Below, in pieces: positions 45,300 through 56,381 of a stretch of DNA of 64,000 bases. The notes under the pieces are model-generated. The model searched no databases. It saw only the letters and a list, made by a program, of their open reading frames with translations, and was not told where the DNA came from. Origin of the DNA: Hysterangium stoloniferum (Eukaryota > Basidiomycota > Agaricomycetes > Hysterangiales > Hysterangiaceae); the NCBI GenBank assembly GCA_015178975.1, contig WHVD01000064.1, positions 241,001-305,000 of the forward strand, in the 5' to 3' direction. Within the stretch, counting starts at the first letter, position 1, and every line of letters begins with the position of its first letter. A program made the translations under genes and the position numbers.

Positions 45300-46468
45300 C
45301 ATTCAGCATTGCTTTTCTTGTGGTAGGAGCTTGCCGTTAGAGCCAAGTTTGCCAGTAAGGTTGGGTTTGTCCTTGTCTTGAGACTTACTCAACTGTTTGC
45401 CTTTGCCTTTTTTGTCGTTGGAACCCTTATTGTCGGACTTCTTATTGGAGTTCAAATTGCCGGTATTGTTGGTGTTTTGATTTCCAGACTTGTTGGCATT
45501 CTTGTTGTCTGATGACTTTTTGTCTGATGGATTTTTGCGACTGATTTCTGAGTGTTGTTCCCAGTATTGGGCATCTGCGTTTTGGGCCTTTAGATGCATG
45601 AATGGAAGAGTCTTTGGCTTGCCAGTCTCCACTTTGGAAACTTCGTCTTTGAGGTGGGATGGGTGGCCAAGTAGAACTGGTAACAGAGGGCCAAATCACC
45701 CCAGTCACAACACATGGCAAGGTTGTTGAACTGGACAATGTAGTCAGTAATGCATTGGGTGTCTTTCATTTTGAGATTAGAAAGTGCAGCCTCAGCATCG
45801 CCTGTTTGGTCATAGGGGCTGAAGTTTGTTTGAAGTTCCTCAATGAAAGCGTCCCAATTATGAAGCCAATCAGGATCATCAGAAGTGAGGCCATAAAATG
45901 TGGGTTCAAACCAGGCTGCTGCAGAATCCTTGAGGGTAAGAGAGTGCAAAATTTACCTTTGAGTCATCCATTGCAAAGGCAGCTGGGTGGTCCCGAAGTT
46001 AAATCAACATTGCATAAGAAATGTTGGTAATTTCTTCGGGCTTGAGCTGTTAAATGGTTTGGGTTTATTGACTTGGGTTTGCCCAGGTTCCTTTTCCTTG
46101 GTATTGTTTTTTAAGAAATTGTTAAGGGATCCCAAGGTACCTGAGAACAATTCCAATGCTTTGTTGGGAGTGAAATCCAGCTTTTGTTTTGCAGACTTTG
46201 TAGGACCACTGGCTTGAGGTATAGATCAGTTGCTATCCTCAGGTTCAGGTCCAGGGGCTGACTGGTTGTTAACCTCTTCAGGTGCTTCAGGTTCGATGGC
46301 TTTGGGTTCTTCCTCAGTGTCACTGGTATTTTCCATGAAGTGGGATTCTTCAGAAGATTCTGGGTGTGGGGTTTTCAGAGTAGCTTGGGCTGTATACAGG
46401 AAGGGAGATTGGAGGGTGGAAGATTCTGCTTCGCCGCTTGCCTTAACATCTTTATTTCTCAGAAGCAT
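45300..46468 (-). pseudogene. gag of family 2 copy C
   Basis: The probable start is ATG at 46468 (MLLRNKDVKASGEAESSTLQ). The capsid region reads KDSAAAWFEPTFYGL, LKMKDTQCITDYIVQFNNLA and, in the tail, LHLKAQ-like then Asn/Lys-rich sequence ending GKLLPQEKQC at 45303. Stops at 46226 and frame changes near 46020 and 45640 break it. The Trp in AAAWFEP is a stop in copy A. Confidence 0.8.
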
Positions 46469-46504
46469 GATTGACACAAATGCAAGTGTGAAATCAGAAT
46501 ATAC

Positions 46505-47244
46505 TGTTAAGAACAGAAAACTGACTGATGTCAGTAGACCGATGGGGACCAAACAGAAGGACTTGGCTTCACCTTATATGCTGCACCCTTGCAAGTTACT
46601 GTCAGATGTCCTTGAATTTCAGGTGGGCAGAAAACTAATCCTGTCAAATAATCCTCTCGGTAAGTCACTGATTTGGAAGCCAAAGGATAAGTTGGGGGTC
46701 AAAGGGCCAGAGACCAAGAGTGAGTGAGTGCAAGCAAAGGTGAAGAGCAGGATATTTAGAGTGGAACTATGAGAGAGGTATACAAGTGTTTCTGAGTATT
46801 CTGATTACCTTGTAGCTACATTATAGTTGGACTTAAATACTAGTTATCGGCATCTCGAAATACTAACTAGGTAAGAGTGGGAATGTCCAATCAGTGACAA
46901 ATAAAGTTGACTAGGAATCAGAAGGTTACAATAAGATCAGAAGCCATGATTATCCAAGAGTGGGATTATGAGAAAAGGGAATAGTCCAAGAGTTACAAGT
47001 ATATACAGGGATATGTGAAACATAGAGTAGAACAGATCATCATAATAAAAGGGGATGTATCAAAGCATTACCAGATGGTACAAGTATAACTTGACAGGGG
47101 CATAAACGGGGTTTGATCGCTGTGAAGGGATACATCAGTGTCAGTATACTGATGGTTGCTAATACAATGACTTGATCTGTAACTTGAAATGTAGGCAGAC
47201 AATAGTATCATTGGGGACCATTGGATTGTGATGGGGTTGTGATA
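46505..47244 (-). repeat. 5' LTR of family 2 copy C
   Basis: It aligns in reverse complement with the 3' LTR of copy A. On the minus strand its first base is near 47244 (degraded TGTTA-like start) and its end is GTTCTTAACA at 46505, as in other LTRs here that end CTTAACA. A primer-binding site should follow directly (from 46504 down), but I cannot assign the tRNA. The shared U5 motif lies at 46558-46590. Confidence 0.7.
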
Positions 47245-47287
47245 TTGGCCAATGCTGTGGAAAGCTTAGCCTCATATTCCTGTAACT
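47245..47287 (-). pseudogene. 43-bp relic of a Crinkler/RHS-family gene
   Basis: The minus-strand reading is LQEYEAKLSTALANI. It matches LREYEVKLSKALADI in exon 3 of the gene at 48943-50700, with 34 of 43 bases identical. It abuts the 5' LTR of family 2 copy C, so the retroelement may have inserted in an RHS-type gene. Confidence 0.6.
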
Positions 47288-47319
47288 AATAGACCTAACC
47301 ACCCACCAAATCATAGGTC

Positions 47320-47708
47320 TGTAGCTACAGTGGATCTTGAGTTATTCAGGAATATTTGCACAACTAAATATCATTGGAATGGTTTTGTCACTCACTGTAC
47401 CCTTAGAAGGTGTCTTCAGCAAGCCCTGACCTCTTATCCTTTGACTCTTAGTGATTTGGCCCTCCAGTCAATTGAGCTAAGTGTTGACTTTTACTTATAT
47501 TGTACTATCTGCTTTGTTTTAAATACCAGAGCACCCTAACAGTTTGTGTGAGGGTGCAATATGTAAGTTGAAGCCAGGCTCCACTGTGTTTGTGGGGTTG
47601 GGCCTCCCAGCTGGTACAATCTCTATCATCAGCCCCCAATTAACTTGTTTCCTATCATCAGCCCTCCAACTTCAAGCATTCTCCCTTCCCACAGCTTAGA
47701 TCTTAACA
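47320..47708 (+). repeat. Partial LTR of the E type
   Basis: The sequence matches the 3' half of solo LTR E (25470-25860), including CCAGAGCACCCTAACAGTT, the shared U5 motif (47550-47580) and the same end CTTAGATCTTAACA at 47708. The 5' half is absent. Confidence 0.75.
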
Positions 47709-48942
47709 ATAATGAGTAATAAATATTATGCAGTACAAACTCACCTCAGTCTTGTATAAAAATGTATAACAGACTGAGGTGTGTTCTCTGTATGTGAGTA
47801 TATTGTATAGCATTTAGATAATAATATGGAAAAAACAAAGGAAATGTGGCAGAAAGAAATATCTCACCCTTTGTGTCCCCTTATACAAATAATCTTAATT
47901 ATGCACAAAATAGCCATTGTTTCGGATCTCCGAAGAGGCATGAGGTGATTAAAGACCTATAAAATCAAAGATACTGTATATTCCAATACTCAGTAATTTT
48001 AACCCTTTCTGATTGATATTTTGTACCATATGCTGAAGGTTTTGGCTTGGGAGTTGTTCCTAGGACTCGCATTGGATCAACCCAGTGAGGAGGAGTCCAA
48101 TTCATATTCAATGTCTTTTCCGCCGTCGGCCGGTCAAACAAAATTTGAAGTTAAATTGGAGTATTAATAACAAGGGATAATTATAGGATAATTTCCACAA
48201 GAAAGGTGAGCCAATTAGTTGTCTCCTGAACCCTATTCCTTCAACTGTATGGGACCATCCACACGAAAGCACTGCAATCGCGGCCATCGAGTTGAGAAAT
48301 GTCACATATCCTATTTTTTTCAGGCATTGTCTCGCATGTTATAAAACCCCGTAAAGTGTTTAGGACAAGGTCGATTCACTGCCCATGCCACTTACTGTTG
48401 AAGGGAAGACTGAGTATACCGAAAATCTCGAGCAATGGTGTGGCCAAAAAAGTATTTTGTAGTGTCCCCGATGGAATATACGTCAATGATGCTATTCCTT
48501 TTCAGTTTTTAAATATTTGATTAAATTGTCATGATTAAGGTAAAAACCAAAATAGTATCCACAACAGCTGTGCAAGTGTACATTGAACCAAAATCGTAAT
48601 AAATTAAGGATGGTACGGAGGTGAAGCATTGAATATCACAGACTTGTTTCCCTATGCATGATGTCCTTGTCTATATCCTATGGTAGATACGTAGGTATAT
48701 ATATGTTGTTATAGATGTATTGCAATTATAGTTCTAGCCCATCTTACAGGCTTCCAAGCAGAACGAAATTATCTCATGTGTATTACAGATAAAAGGCGAT
48801 AACAAGTCTTGCCTAGCTGCACCACCCATCTGACAGCTGTAGTAATTGGATCCTTGCTAAGTACGCAACGACGGGTCTTTCGAAACCCCGAGTAGGACTT
48901 CATATTTGTATAATACAAGGATGCAGCTACAACGGAATTAAC
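47709..48942. other. Intergenic, no gene recognised
   Basis: AT-rich. Short frames at 48108-48520 lack recognisable features. This lies downstream of the Crinkler/RHS-type gene. Confidence 0.4.
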
Positions 48943-50700
48943 CTAAAACTTGATTGTGGTAACATCGACTACAGCGGTGTACAAGCAAACTTCCTTGACA
49001 GCCGGCTGTTGAGGAACTGTCAAAGTCAATCCTGGTGGAGTTATGAATACGAAGCACCAATCCTCTTGCTTTGGAAAGCCATGCTTGGCTGCATAGTTGA
49101 TAACCCCAGATTTGATCGGATGGTTCTTGGCAATGGTGAATTGGAAGAGGTAGAGTTTACCGTTTGAAAGAATGAAGGACTCGATGGCAACTTGATTGGA
49201 TCGCTGGGGAACATAGAGAACATCAGATAGAATGGTGTCCAATTCAGATTCCAGGTATTCGATGGTTTGAGTCGGTGTTAAACTGAGATCTTCCTCGACT
49301 GCCTGAACACGGAGTTGCTCCAGTTCTGGATTGGAAAGGGGAATGTGACTGGAGTACCATTGAGGCAACTTCTTCGTCGGACCATTGCACTCCCGCTTTA
49401 CCATTGGATGAAGGGTGAGCGAAATTTCTGTGATAAGGTGGGACTGAACCGCCGCCTCAAAGAAGATACCAGCTACACTCCTCGACTGAGGAACCTTCTC
49501 AAAATGACGGTATAGGCGAATCTTCTCCTTTAACTCTTCTGTGAGAAATTGGTTGGCAAGTCTTGTTTTGACGTATAGGGAGATGGGAGCGACCACAGGT
49601 ATGTTGAATTAGTCACCTCGGCTAAGCAAACAGAGTGAATGTGACGTTTCGTTCATCTTAAGTGATTCCGACTTGGATAAAAGCTTCTCGAGTGTTGTTG
49701 TTGTGATATCGGCTAACGCCTTGGAGAGCTTAACCTCGTATTCCCGTAACTGAGATGGCTTGTACTGGATACATAGACGGGGTATCGGGCCCAGACGATG
49801 GTATTTCTCAACGACTTCTTCTTCTGAGAGGTTGTACAGAGAAGCGCTGAGTGCAGATAGGTATTGATAAGCGTGCAGTTCAAGAACTAGGTTGGAGAAC
49901 TCACGCTTGTTTCATCTCCCCTATGCTCCATGGATTCATAATGAAAAGGTTATATGACGTTGTCTTGTGCAGTTTGTGCCACCGCTGTTCGCTTGGGGAA
50001 GTGGTAAAGAAGACAACGAACTCAGTGCCGACCGAAGTGAGCATAGTTAGGGCTCCAGGGTCACTTTCCGAATCGACGAACACCCAGACTCGGGAGCTGG
50101 GGAGGAAATCATCATGTTCCCAACTGGTGGGCAATTTATAGGCACCCTCCTCCACAAAGAGGGTATACCGGTCTTTACGGAGCCATAGAAACGGGCACTT
50201 CTCAGAGGCACAGCGACGTGCAGCGTATATTTGCCAAAGAGTTTTCCCTTTTCCAAGGATGAGGACAGCAGCAAGAGACTATTATCGAATGCCTCACCTA
50301 TTCCCGGTTGCCCTGTAATCACAAAACTCGGGGGCTCCCCGCTAAAGTAGCAGCCAGGCATGGGTGTAATCGTCTCTTCGTATTGCCGCTGACAGGCATC
50401 GAAAATACGAATGTACTCAGCACGGACCCAGATAAACTGTCGAGTGAATCCCTTGATACCGATCCCGAGAGAATAGCAGTCGGGGAGGATTTCAGCTTCC
50501 CCATCGTCGTCCACGTCCATTGCGAACTCGTTCAATGCGCCTTGGCCGTCCGCTTTCCTCCATGTATCCCTCTCATCCGTCATACTCGTGCCCCAGAACT
50601 TGGTATGAAACTGTGCGAGAGGTTCATCCGGAGCTAGTTTAACCCAAGATGCTGCAGCGGAAGCTTTGACGATAGAGGCGATGTTGGATGGTCCTGACAT
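48943..50700 (-). pseudogene. Crinkler/RHS-type P-loop NTPase gene with one nonsense codon
   Basis: Exon 1 50298-50700, exon 2 49905-50247, exon 3 48943-49846; GT-AG introns of 50 and 58 bp. The spliced frame is 1650 bp (549 codons plus stop). Splicing of exons 1 and 2 creates the Walker A motif GQPGIGKT, which argues strongly for the model. Other family marks are FIWVRAEYIRIFDAC upstream of it, LRKDRYTLFVEEGAYKLP, a Walker-B-like VWVFVDSES, and IMNPWSIGEM. Residues about 430-549 (VLYVPQRSNQVAIESF, LYLFQFTIAKNHPIKSGVINY) correspond to the nuclease-like module of this NTPase-nuclease family, widespread in Agaricomycetes. A TAA at 49609-49611 interrupts exon 3 just before VVAPISLYVK. It is either a young pseudogene or a truncated NTPase. 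Confidence 0.8.
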
Positions 50701-50774
50701 GGAAGAAAGATCGACGGGGACGTGACTTAGTTCAAGCCATTTTTTTACCTCCGTGTTCACGCCTCTCTCAAGCC

Positions 50775-50799
50775 CACCCCTCCCCTGACAGGTCACGTG
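50775..50799. repeat. Left arm of an inverted repeat flanking the small gene
   Basis: A C-rich arm ending GACAGGTCACGTG. Its perfect inverse (24 bp) is at about 51465-51488, some 670 bp away. Both arms end inward in the palindrome CACGTG. The left arm is about 75-100 bp upstream of the Crinkler/RHS-type start codon. Confidence 0.85.
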
Positions 50800-50866
50800 G
50801 ATACACATGATCACATGACACTCAATAGAAAAGTGTCGCGTAGCATACGTCTGTACCACACAACAT

Positions 50867-51225
50867 ATGGACCTACATGAGCACTCTCCACCTCCATCCC
50901 ATCCACGGGGCCTAATCGCAGTTTTCTGGTCCGGTCTCCCTCTACGCACGATCCATTTGACTCCCAGGCGGAGTCGGAAGAGCCTACAACCCCTTCAGCC
51001 CTCTCCTCGCCATGCTTGTCATCAGACCGAGCGCTGTCTCCAGAACCATCGGACGGTTCAACCTCGCCCCGCGAGGTGTGCTCTAGCAATACACCCCACT
51101 TCCTGGTATCCGATTCTCGCTCCGAATTTGAGAATTTCAATGCTGGGGGTAAACGCAAGACTACGGCGTCGCTGGCGGCCGCTCAGAAACGAGCGAGAAC
51201 TCTTCTGACTGACTGCGAAGATTAA
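50867..51225 (+). pseudogene. Small Ser-rich protein gene with a one-base frameshift
   Basis: The frame starting at ATG 50867 reads MDLHEHSPPPSHPRGL. After a one-base loss near 50913 (an A-run in CTAAATCGC is the simplest source) it continues in another frame as NRSFLVRSPSTHDPFDSQ, SSDRALSPEPSDGST, SEFENFNAGGKRKT and ends RTLLTDCED at 51225. The product would be about 120 aa, disordered, with a basic C-terminus like a nuclear signal. There is no recognised domain. The gene lies divergently from the Crinkler/RHS-type gene. A sequencing error could also explain the frameshift. Confidence 0.5.
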
Positions 51226-51229
51226 GCTA

Positions 51230-52680
51230 TCTTGTTTTTCGGATTTTGACTCTTTTTTATTTGGTGTGCTTTTAGAGTGTTACGATTACAGCCCGCATTC
51301 CTGGGAATAGCCTGTACTAGTGAACGTAGTGATATAATAGAGATATCATTTTATGAATTATTCAAATATTGATAAGAAAAACATGGCCATTCATGGGTTG
51401 ATTAATACAAGGGCAAACATAGATAACATACAATAGATAAGATATTCATGTGTTGGATCAAGTCACGTGACCTGTCAGGGGAGGGGTTGAGCAAGGTGGT
51501 TTGGACGTCCATTTTCTCTGAAGGAGGCACGTGACATTAGCAAACAATGCTACGCATTATTTCTTTGTTCTCCCCACTCTATTTTCCTCTTTGTTCTCTT
51601 CTATTGTCCTTAGGCCATATATACTGCATTCCATAGTACATACCTCTCCATCTCGTCCCGTCTCAATTCCGCACTCGATCGTCTTCAAAGACTTCGAGTT
51701 TCCGCTCAAAATTTTTACACCCACCCTTCCGCTTACCTAGTTTACATTCGGTAGACTTCATGTATTTTCGCTTCCGCCGGCTTGAGCACGGCCCGATCTT
51801 TTCTGGTCACGCAAAAGAGCGGTGGCGACGCAATAGAACTCTATTCGCTTGCCCACAGTCACGAACAAACGACAGATAGGTGCTCCTCTCTCAGGATACT
51901 CCAGGCGCTCAGCTCCCCCCGGGATACCCCGCGCCTGTTCCTGATTAGGTATCATTTTCCCACACGTCGTTGCGCTGGCTGAAATGTAAAAAAGAAATAT
52001 ATATTATACAATATTTACAATATAATTACGAGAGACTGTCAGTGCAACTCGATGCTTGACGAAACAATGTTTTCAAATTATATGTAAAATACCAACTGGA
52101 GCACATCTTCAAATTTTTTACTTTTATCGCCAACTATGGAACACTATTGTGAGTCGTATCGCCGTTGTTCAACATTGTTAAGGCTAACAACACTGGAAAA
52201 CAAGGGTCGATTCGCTGGCCCAGCGTCGAGTGCCACTGCATGAGTGGAAGGTGTGGCAACCACGCAAAGGAAGGAATGTGAGGTCAAATCTAAACACTTA
52301 GGCAGGTAACTGATGGAGTGGTGATTGCTTGAGCTGTGCATTATGTCACAATGTGGAAGAAGAGAAGCGAGTAGGGGGATGATGTTGAGGCTGCGCACTG
52401 TGGTACATGCGGATTCGGGCTCGGAAGATCCAACTATCAGTTTCAGAGTCAATGCAATTATTCGGTTACCACACATAAGGAGACGCCAATTAGGACTCGT
52501 GTGGGTCAGAACCAGACTGGTAAGACAATTTCATGGGTGGATGTAAGAGGGCGCTATAAGGTAAAATATTGTGAACATACCGTACGATGGGCCCAATGAG
52601 CGAAGAAACCACAACCCTAGTAAGCAGACAACTAAGTCGCACTAGCCACAAAAACTCACATGGATTTAAGCTGCTTATGG
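51230..52680. other. Intergenic, no gene recognised
   Basis: Contains the right arm of the inverted repeat (51463-51491). Short frames at 51531-51740 and 51758-51982 have no domain or splice support. Confidence 0.4.
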
Positions 52681-52689
52681 CATCGAAGT

Positions 52690-53030
52690 CTTCATGGACA
52701 TAGATTGGAGCTCACAAGAGTATCAATATTCGACAGCCAGTAATTTTTTCAACATGGATAGAGGCACAATTTCCTGGAATTCAAAAAATAAACTTTTAGT
52801 TGCACTATTATCGACAGAGGCGAAATATATAGGTGCAACTCATGTTATGAAGGAATTTCTTTGCACACAGGCATTTAGAGCCGAAATCGCTTGCCCACTC
52901 ATTCATCCTATCACTGCCAATTGCGATCGCCGATCCACGATTCCGATTATCAAGACTGGCGAATTTCACACTTGCACGAAGCACGTTGAATGGGGAACCC
53001 CACGCGGAGAAAATGAGATGGCAAAGTAAA
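52690..53030 (+). pseudogene. Ty1/copia RNase H fragment
   Basis: The plus-strand reading GTISWNSKNKLLVALLSTEAKYIGATHVMKEFL, then CDRRSTIPI and FHTCTKHVEW, matches the end of copia RNase H (compare SLTTESEYMAATHAAKEVLW in the element at 55200). Nothing else of this element remains, and no LTR is visible. It is in the opposite orientation to the large copia element. Confidence 0.8.
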
Positions 53031-53172
53031 TGAATAGCTTTTACTCAACGGTGGGATGGCGAAACAGAACCATCCATAGCCATGCAACTTGAATGTCTCG
53101 TGGACATGTAGGTAAAAATGCGCTCAGAGGTGAGGGTAAGATGTCAGTGCAGAGTGACACACAAAGTATTTG

Positions 53173-53576
53173 CTAAGCTCTCCAGTGTGCTGCATCAAAT
53201 GCATACATTTGGCCTGTGTCTATTTCTTCTATCATGGCGATGAAATTTTCAGAATATCCACTTGTAGACGCCTTTGACTGGAATGATGTGAGCGTGAAAT
53301 GACTTACACTTATAAATTAATGTTTGTACTCACAGTTGTTATCAGTGTTGCCAGCTTCGACTGTGGCCCATTGAGCACATTATCATTTATCTGCATACGT
53401 GGACCCAAAGGAGTTTCATCCAACATTGTGCCACTTTGAGAGACATAAGCACAAGGGCCTACATTAGTAGATTGATGAAGGGTACAAAGACATGCACCTA
53501 CTGGTTTTTTTAGTTTAAATACAAAGAGTGCACGCGAAGTTTTTAGTAGACAAAGTAATGCTTTGGGTTTTTTCAT
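53173..53576 (-). CDS. Two-exon 115-aa protein, unknown, abutting a copia LTR
   Basis: Exon 1 53334-53576, exon 2 53173-53277, with a 56-bp GT-AG intron in phase 0. The product starts MKKPKALLCLLKTSRALF, has a short Cys-containing stretch (GACLCTLHQ) and ends FDAAHWRA. The clean splice and matching frame on both sides suggest a real gene. Its ATG lies 4 bp from the end of the copia 3' LTR (53580), so the copia insertion has replaced its 5' region, or the present start is internal to a longer original gene. I do not recognise the family. Confidence 0.5.
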
Positions 53577-53579
53577 TGT

Positions 53580-53756
53580 TGTTAAATACAACAACTAAGG
53601 TATATATATATACAATACAACTCCAAGATATATGTCATGCTATGTATATGAGATTATTGGAGTGAATGACGAAATGAGCATAAATGGTAATACATGTTTA
53701 TACAACCTGTTTAGGTAATCAATTGACAGAATACGCGCAGGCTTGCAATTCCAACA
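53580..53756 (-). repeat. 3' LTR of the copia element (177 bp)
   Basis: Read on the minus strand it begins TGTTGGAATTGC directly after the purine tract (TTGAGGGGGAG) and ends TTGTATTTAACA. The inverted ends TGTT...AACA and small size fit copia LTRs. The boundary at 53580 is inferred from those ends; no partner LTR is left for comparison. Confidence 0.65.
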
Positions 53757-53881
53757 CTCCCCCTCAAGTTGAGGGTAGTCCGAGTTCGATGGCAAAGTGT
53801 TTTACCTTTGGAGATGGTAAAGCTTTTGTTAAAGTGTCTGCAACCATGTCGTCTGTTGGGCAAAAAACAAGCCGAATTTTA

Positions 53882-54828
53882 GGGTGACCTTATAAACCCA
53901 CTCTGATGTGGGAATGTTACACTAGGCGACATTAGGCGACAGCACCCACATGCTTTGTAATACATATTTGTGTTGTTTGTGTTGCATTTGTTTCATCACA
54001 GCGTCAAATAAAGTTCGTTTTCATCGTCAAAAAATCAAGTTAATTATCAAGCTTTTATTATATTAATAAAAAATTGTATATTCTACATAGTTGTTGTTTA
54101 GCCAAGCTTGTCTAATAAAATATCCTTTCTCAGATAAGCTAGAGCCTCGAAGCTTTCATATCATTCAAAGCTTCAATTATAAGAAAACATTATCAATGCA
54201 CTAAAAATACAGACCATGACCATTATGCATCCAATGATATTCAACCTGCACCCCTGTTGCATCCACAAGTTGTGATATATATGTACCTTCACATTGCAAT
54301 CACATTTAATACTTGTATTGTGTTGGTGTCATTTGCTAGGACTTGCATCATTGTTAGCCTGACAATGGTATGTATGAACCGGCATGGTCACACTCATAAG
54401 TGTCTTTCCACAAATATTTACTTCACCATGTGATGTGTTTTTCTGAATATGTTCATATCAGATAATGTACATAGTTTGTCAATTTTAGCAGACATGGAAA
54501 CATACTGGGAACATAATGTTTTTTAAGACACCAATTGGTCTTTTGAGATTGTAGTTTCAACCATTCCTTCCAAGTGTCACCTAGCAACTGGAAACAATGA
54601 GGGTTTGCAGTGTATACTTTTTCAGTGAGGAGTCACTTGATAGCTAGTTTCACTGCTTCTGCTGTCATAATGATGTGAATATTGGATGAAAATGAACTTT
54701 ATTTGACACTGTGACAAAACAAATGCGACACGAATGACACAAATATGTATTACAAAGCATGTGGGTGCTGTCACCTAATGTCACCTAATGTAACATTCCC
54801 ACGTTGGAGTGGGTTTATAAGGTCACCC
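53882..54828. mobile_element. Mutator-type MITE (947 bp, 9-bp TSD CGAATTTTA)
   Basis: It starts GGGTGACCTTATAAACCCAC and ends with its inverse, between two copies of CGAATTTTA (53873-53881 and 54829-54837). The inverted ends extend for more than 100 bp with few differences. A 9-bp duplication with long inverted repeats is the hallmark of Mutator-like elements. The interior is AT-rich and non-coding. It interrupts the copia RNase H tail: the frame resumes after it and reads ADTLTKALPS, the usual copia end. Confidence 0.9.
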
Positions 54829-54837
54829 CGAATTTTA

Positions 54838-56356
54838 CCTTGTTCTACGATCCAGCGAATGAAATGATATTGAATATCAATGTGTTTCATTCGTGCATGA
54901 TATTTGTGGTCTTTAGTGAGTGCGATTGCTGACTGATTGTCACAGAATAAGGTTGTAGGAGGGGGTTGATGGTCATGACTGTTATTTGAGGACTGTGTAT
55001 CAAGCTCAAGGTCTGTGCCAAAAGTGATGCTGAAAAGTTGGATCAATAGAGACCGAATCCAAAGCACCTCTTTGGCAGCGTGGGTAGCTGCCATGTACTC
55101 ACTTTCTGTTGTCAATGACGACACTATCTCCTGCTGTTTGGACAACCACAAAACTGCTCCCCCCATAAATAATGAATGCAAATCCTGAAATTGTATGTCG
55201 ATCCTCCACCATGCTGCCATCTGCATCTGCATACCCAGATAACACCTGCACTTCACCACTGTAAGTTAACCACAACTCTTTCATGCCCTTCAAATAACGA
55301 TATACTCGTTTTACAGCTTCCCAATGAGCAACACTGGGGTTACTGGAAAACTTTGAGAGCGCTGTTACTGATCCAGGTTGCCAGCACCACATACATCAAC
55401 GATCCGATAGCCTCTCAGTATGGGACATCTTGCATGGATGCGAAATCCGCCGTTGAAGCTGGTGCTTGAGAGATTGAGAGATGGACATGGGTGTCTATAG
55501 GTATCGAAATCAGCTTCACGTCCTCCAGGTTAAATCAACAAAGGATTGCGTCGATGTAGGAACATTGTGAAAGGGATAGGGTATGTGTGGCATGGTCCCT
55601 TTTTACTTTGATGCCTAACAACCAGTGCAGCTCGCTGAGATCTGAAATTTCGATGTGCTTTCGGATCTCCCCCTTGAACTCTACCACCAACAACTTTGAC
55701 GTTGCTGCAATTGTGAAATCATCCACATGTGTACCACAATGACGGTCAGATTTTCCCCCTTTCGTTTGAAGAACACTGCTTGATTGACATCGCACTGGGT
55801 GAAACCCATATTGTTGACCAGAATCTGAACCAAACAATGGTACCAGCATTGCCCACTCTGCTTCAAACTGTATAAGGTTTTCTGAAGCCTGGCAACTAAA
55901 CTTGAAGATGACAATGATGACTTGGAATAGCTGGGAGGTTGACGCATATAGACGACCTTGTCACCAGTAAGTTCTCCATTCAGATACACACCCTTGATCA
56001 ATCTGATCAAGCTCCATATCGTGGTGTGCAGCTATGGCCAGAACTGCACGGATGGATGCCAACTTGGCGACGGAAGTGTAGGTGTCGAAGTAGTTGACCC
56101 CAGGTACTTGTGAAAATCCCTGTGTGACTAGCCGCACCTTGTAATGAACAACATTGCTGGCCACATCTTTCTTCACCCGAAAAACCCACTTCAACCTAAT
56201 GATATTTGCACCTTCAGGTGCTTCTACCAACTCCCAAGTCCCTGCGTTTTTCAGCATGTGAAGCTCCTCCTCAATTGCCTTCTCCCATAATGGCCAATCC
56301 AGATGACATTTTGCCTCCTCAAGTGTTCTTGGCTCAATTGCCTCCACCTCTTGCAT
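54838..56356 (-). pseudogene. RT-RNase H of the copia element
   Basis: RT starts near 56356 (WPLWEKAIEEELHML, TWELVEAPEGANIIRLKWVF, RLVTQGFSQVPGVNYFDTY). It shifts frame near 56005 (VYLNGELTGDKVVYMRQPP) and again near 55760, where the active site reads HVDDFTIAA. RNase H follows (YADADGSMVEDRHTISGFAF; SLTTESEYMAATHAAKEVLW; CDNQSAIALTKDHKYHARMKHID). At least three frameshifts are present. Confidence 0.85.
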
Positions 56357-56381
56357 CTGTAAGGGCCACCTCAGTAGAGCC

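Larger units (their letters stand above)
43970..47244 (-). mobile_element. Chromovirus family 2, copy C (minus strand, 3' truncated)
   Basis: On the minus strand lie a 5' LTR (47244-46505), gag (46468 to about 45300) and the start of the region before the protease (to 43970). All match copy A. The element is interrupted at 44053-45234 by an LTR composite flanked by CCTTT. Pol is missing. It supplies the 5' LTR and Gag start that copies A and B lack. Confidence 0.8.

Noticed and set aside
47241..47287. Extending the RHS relic leftwards through TTGTGATAT
   Set aside because: Those bases are better explained as the degraded end of the copy-C LTR, so the relic was limited to 47245-47287.
51531..51982. 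Ser/Pro-rich frames on both strands
   Set aside because: No domain, no homologous copy and no intron logic; likely untranslated or promoter sequence.
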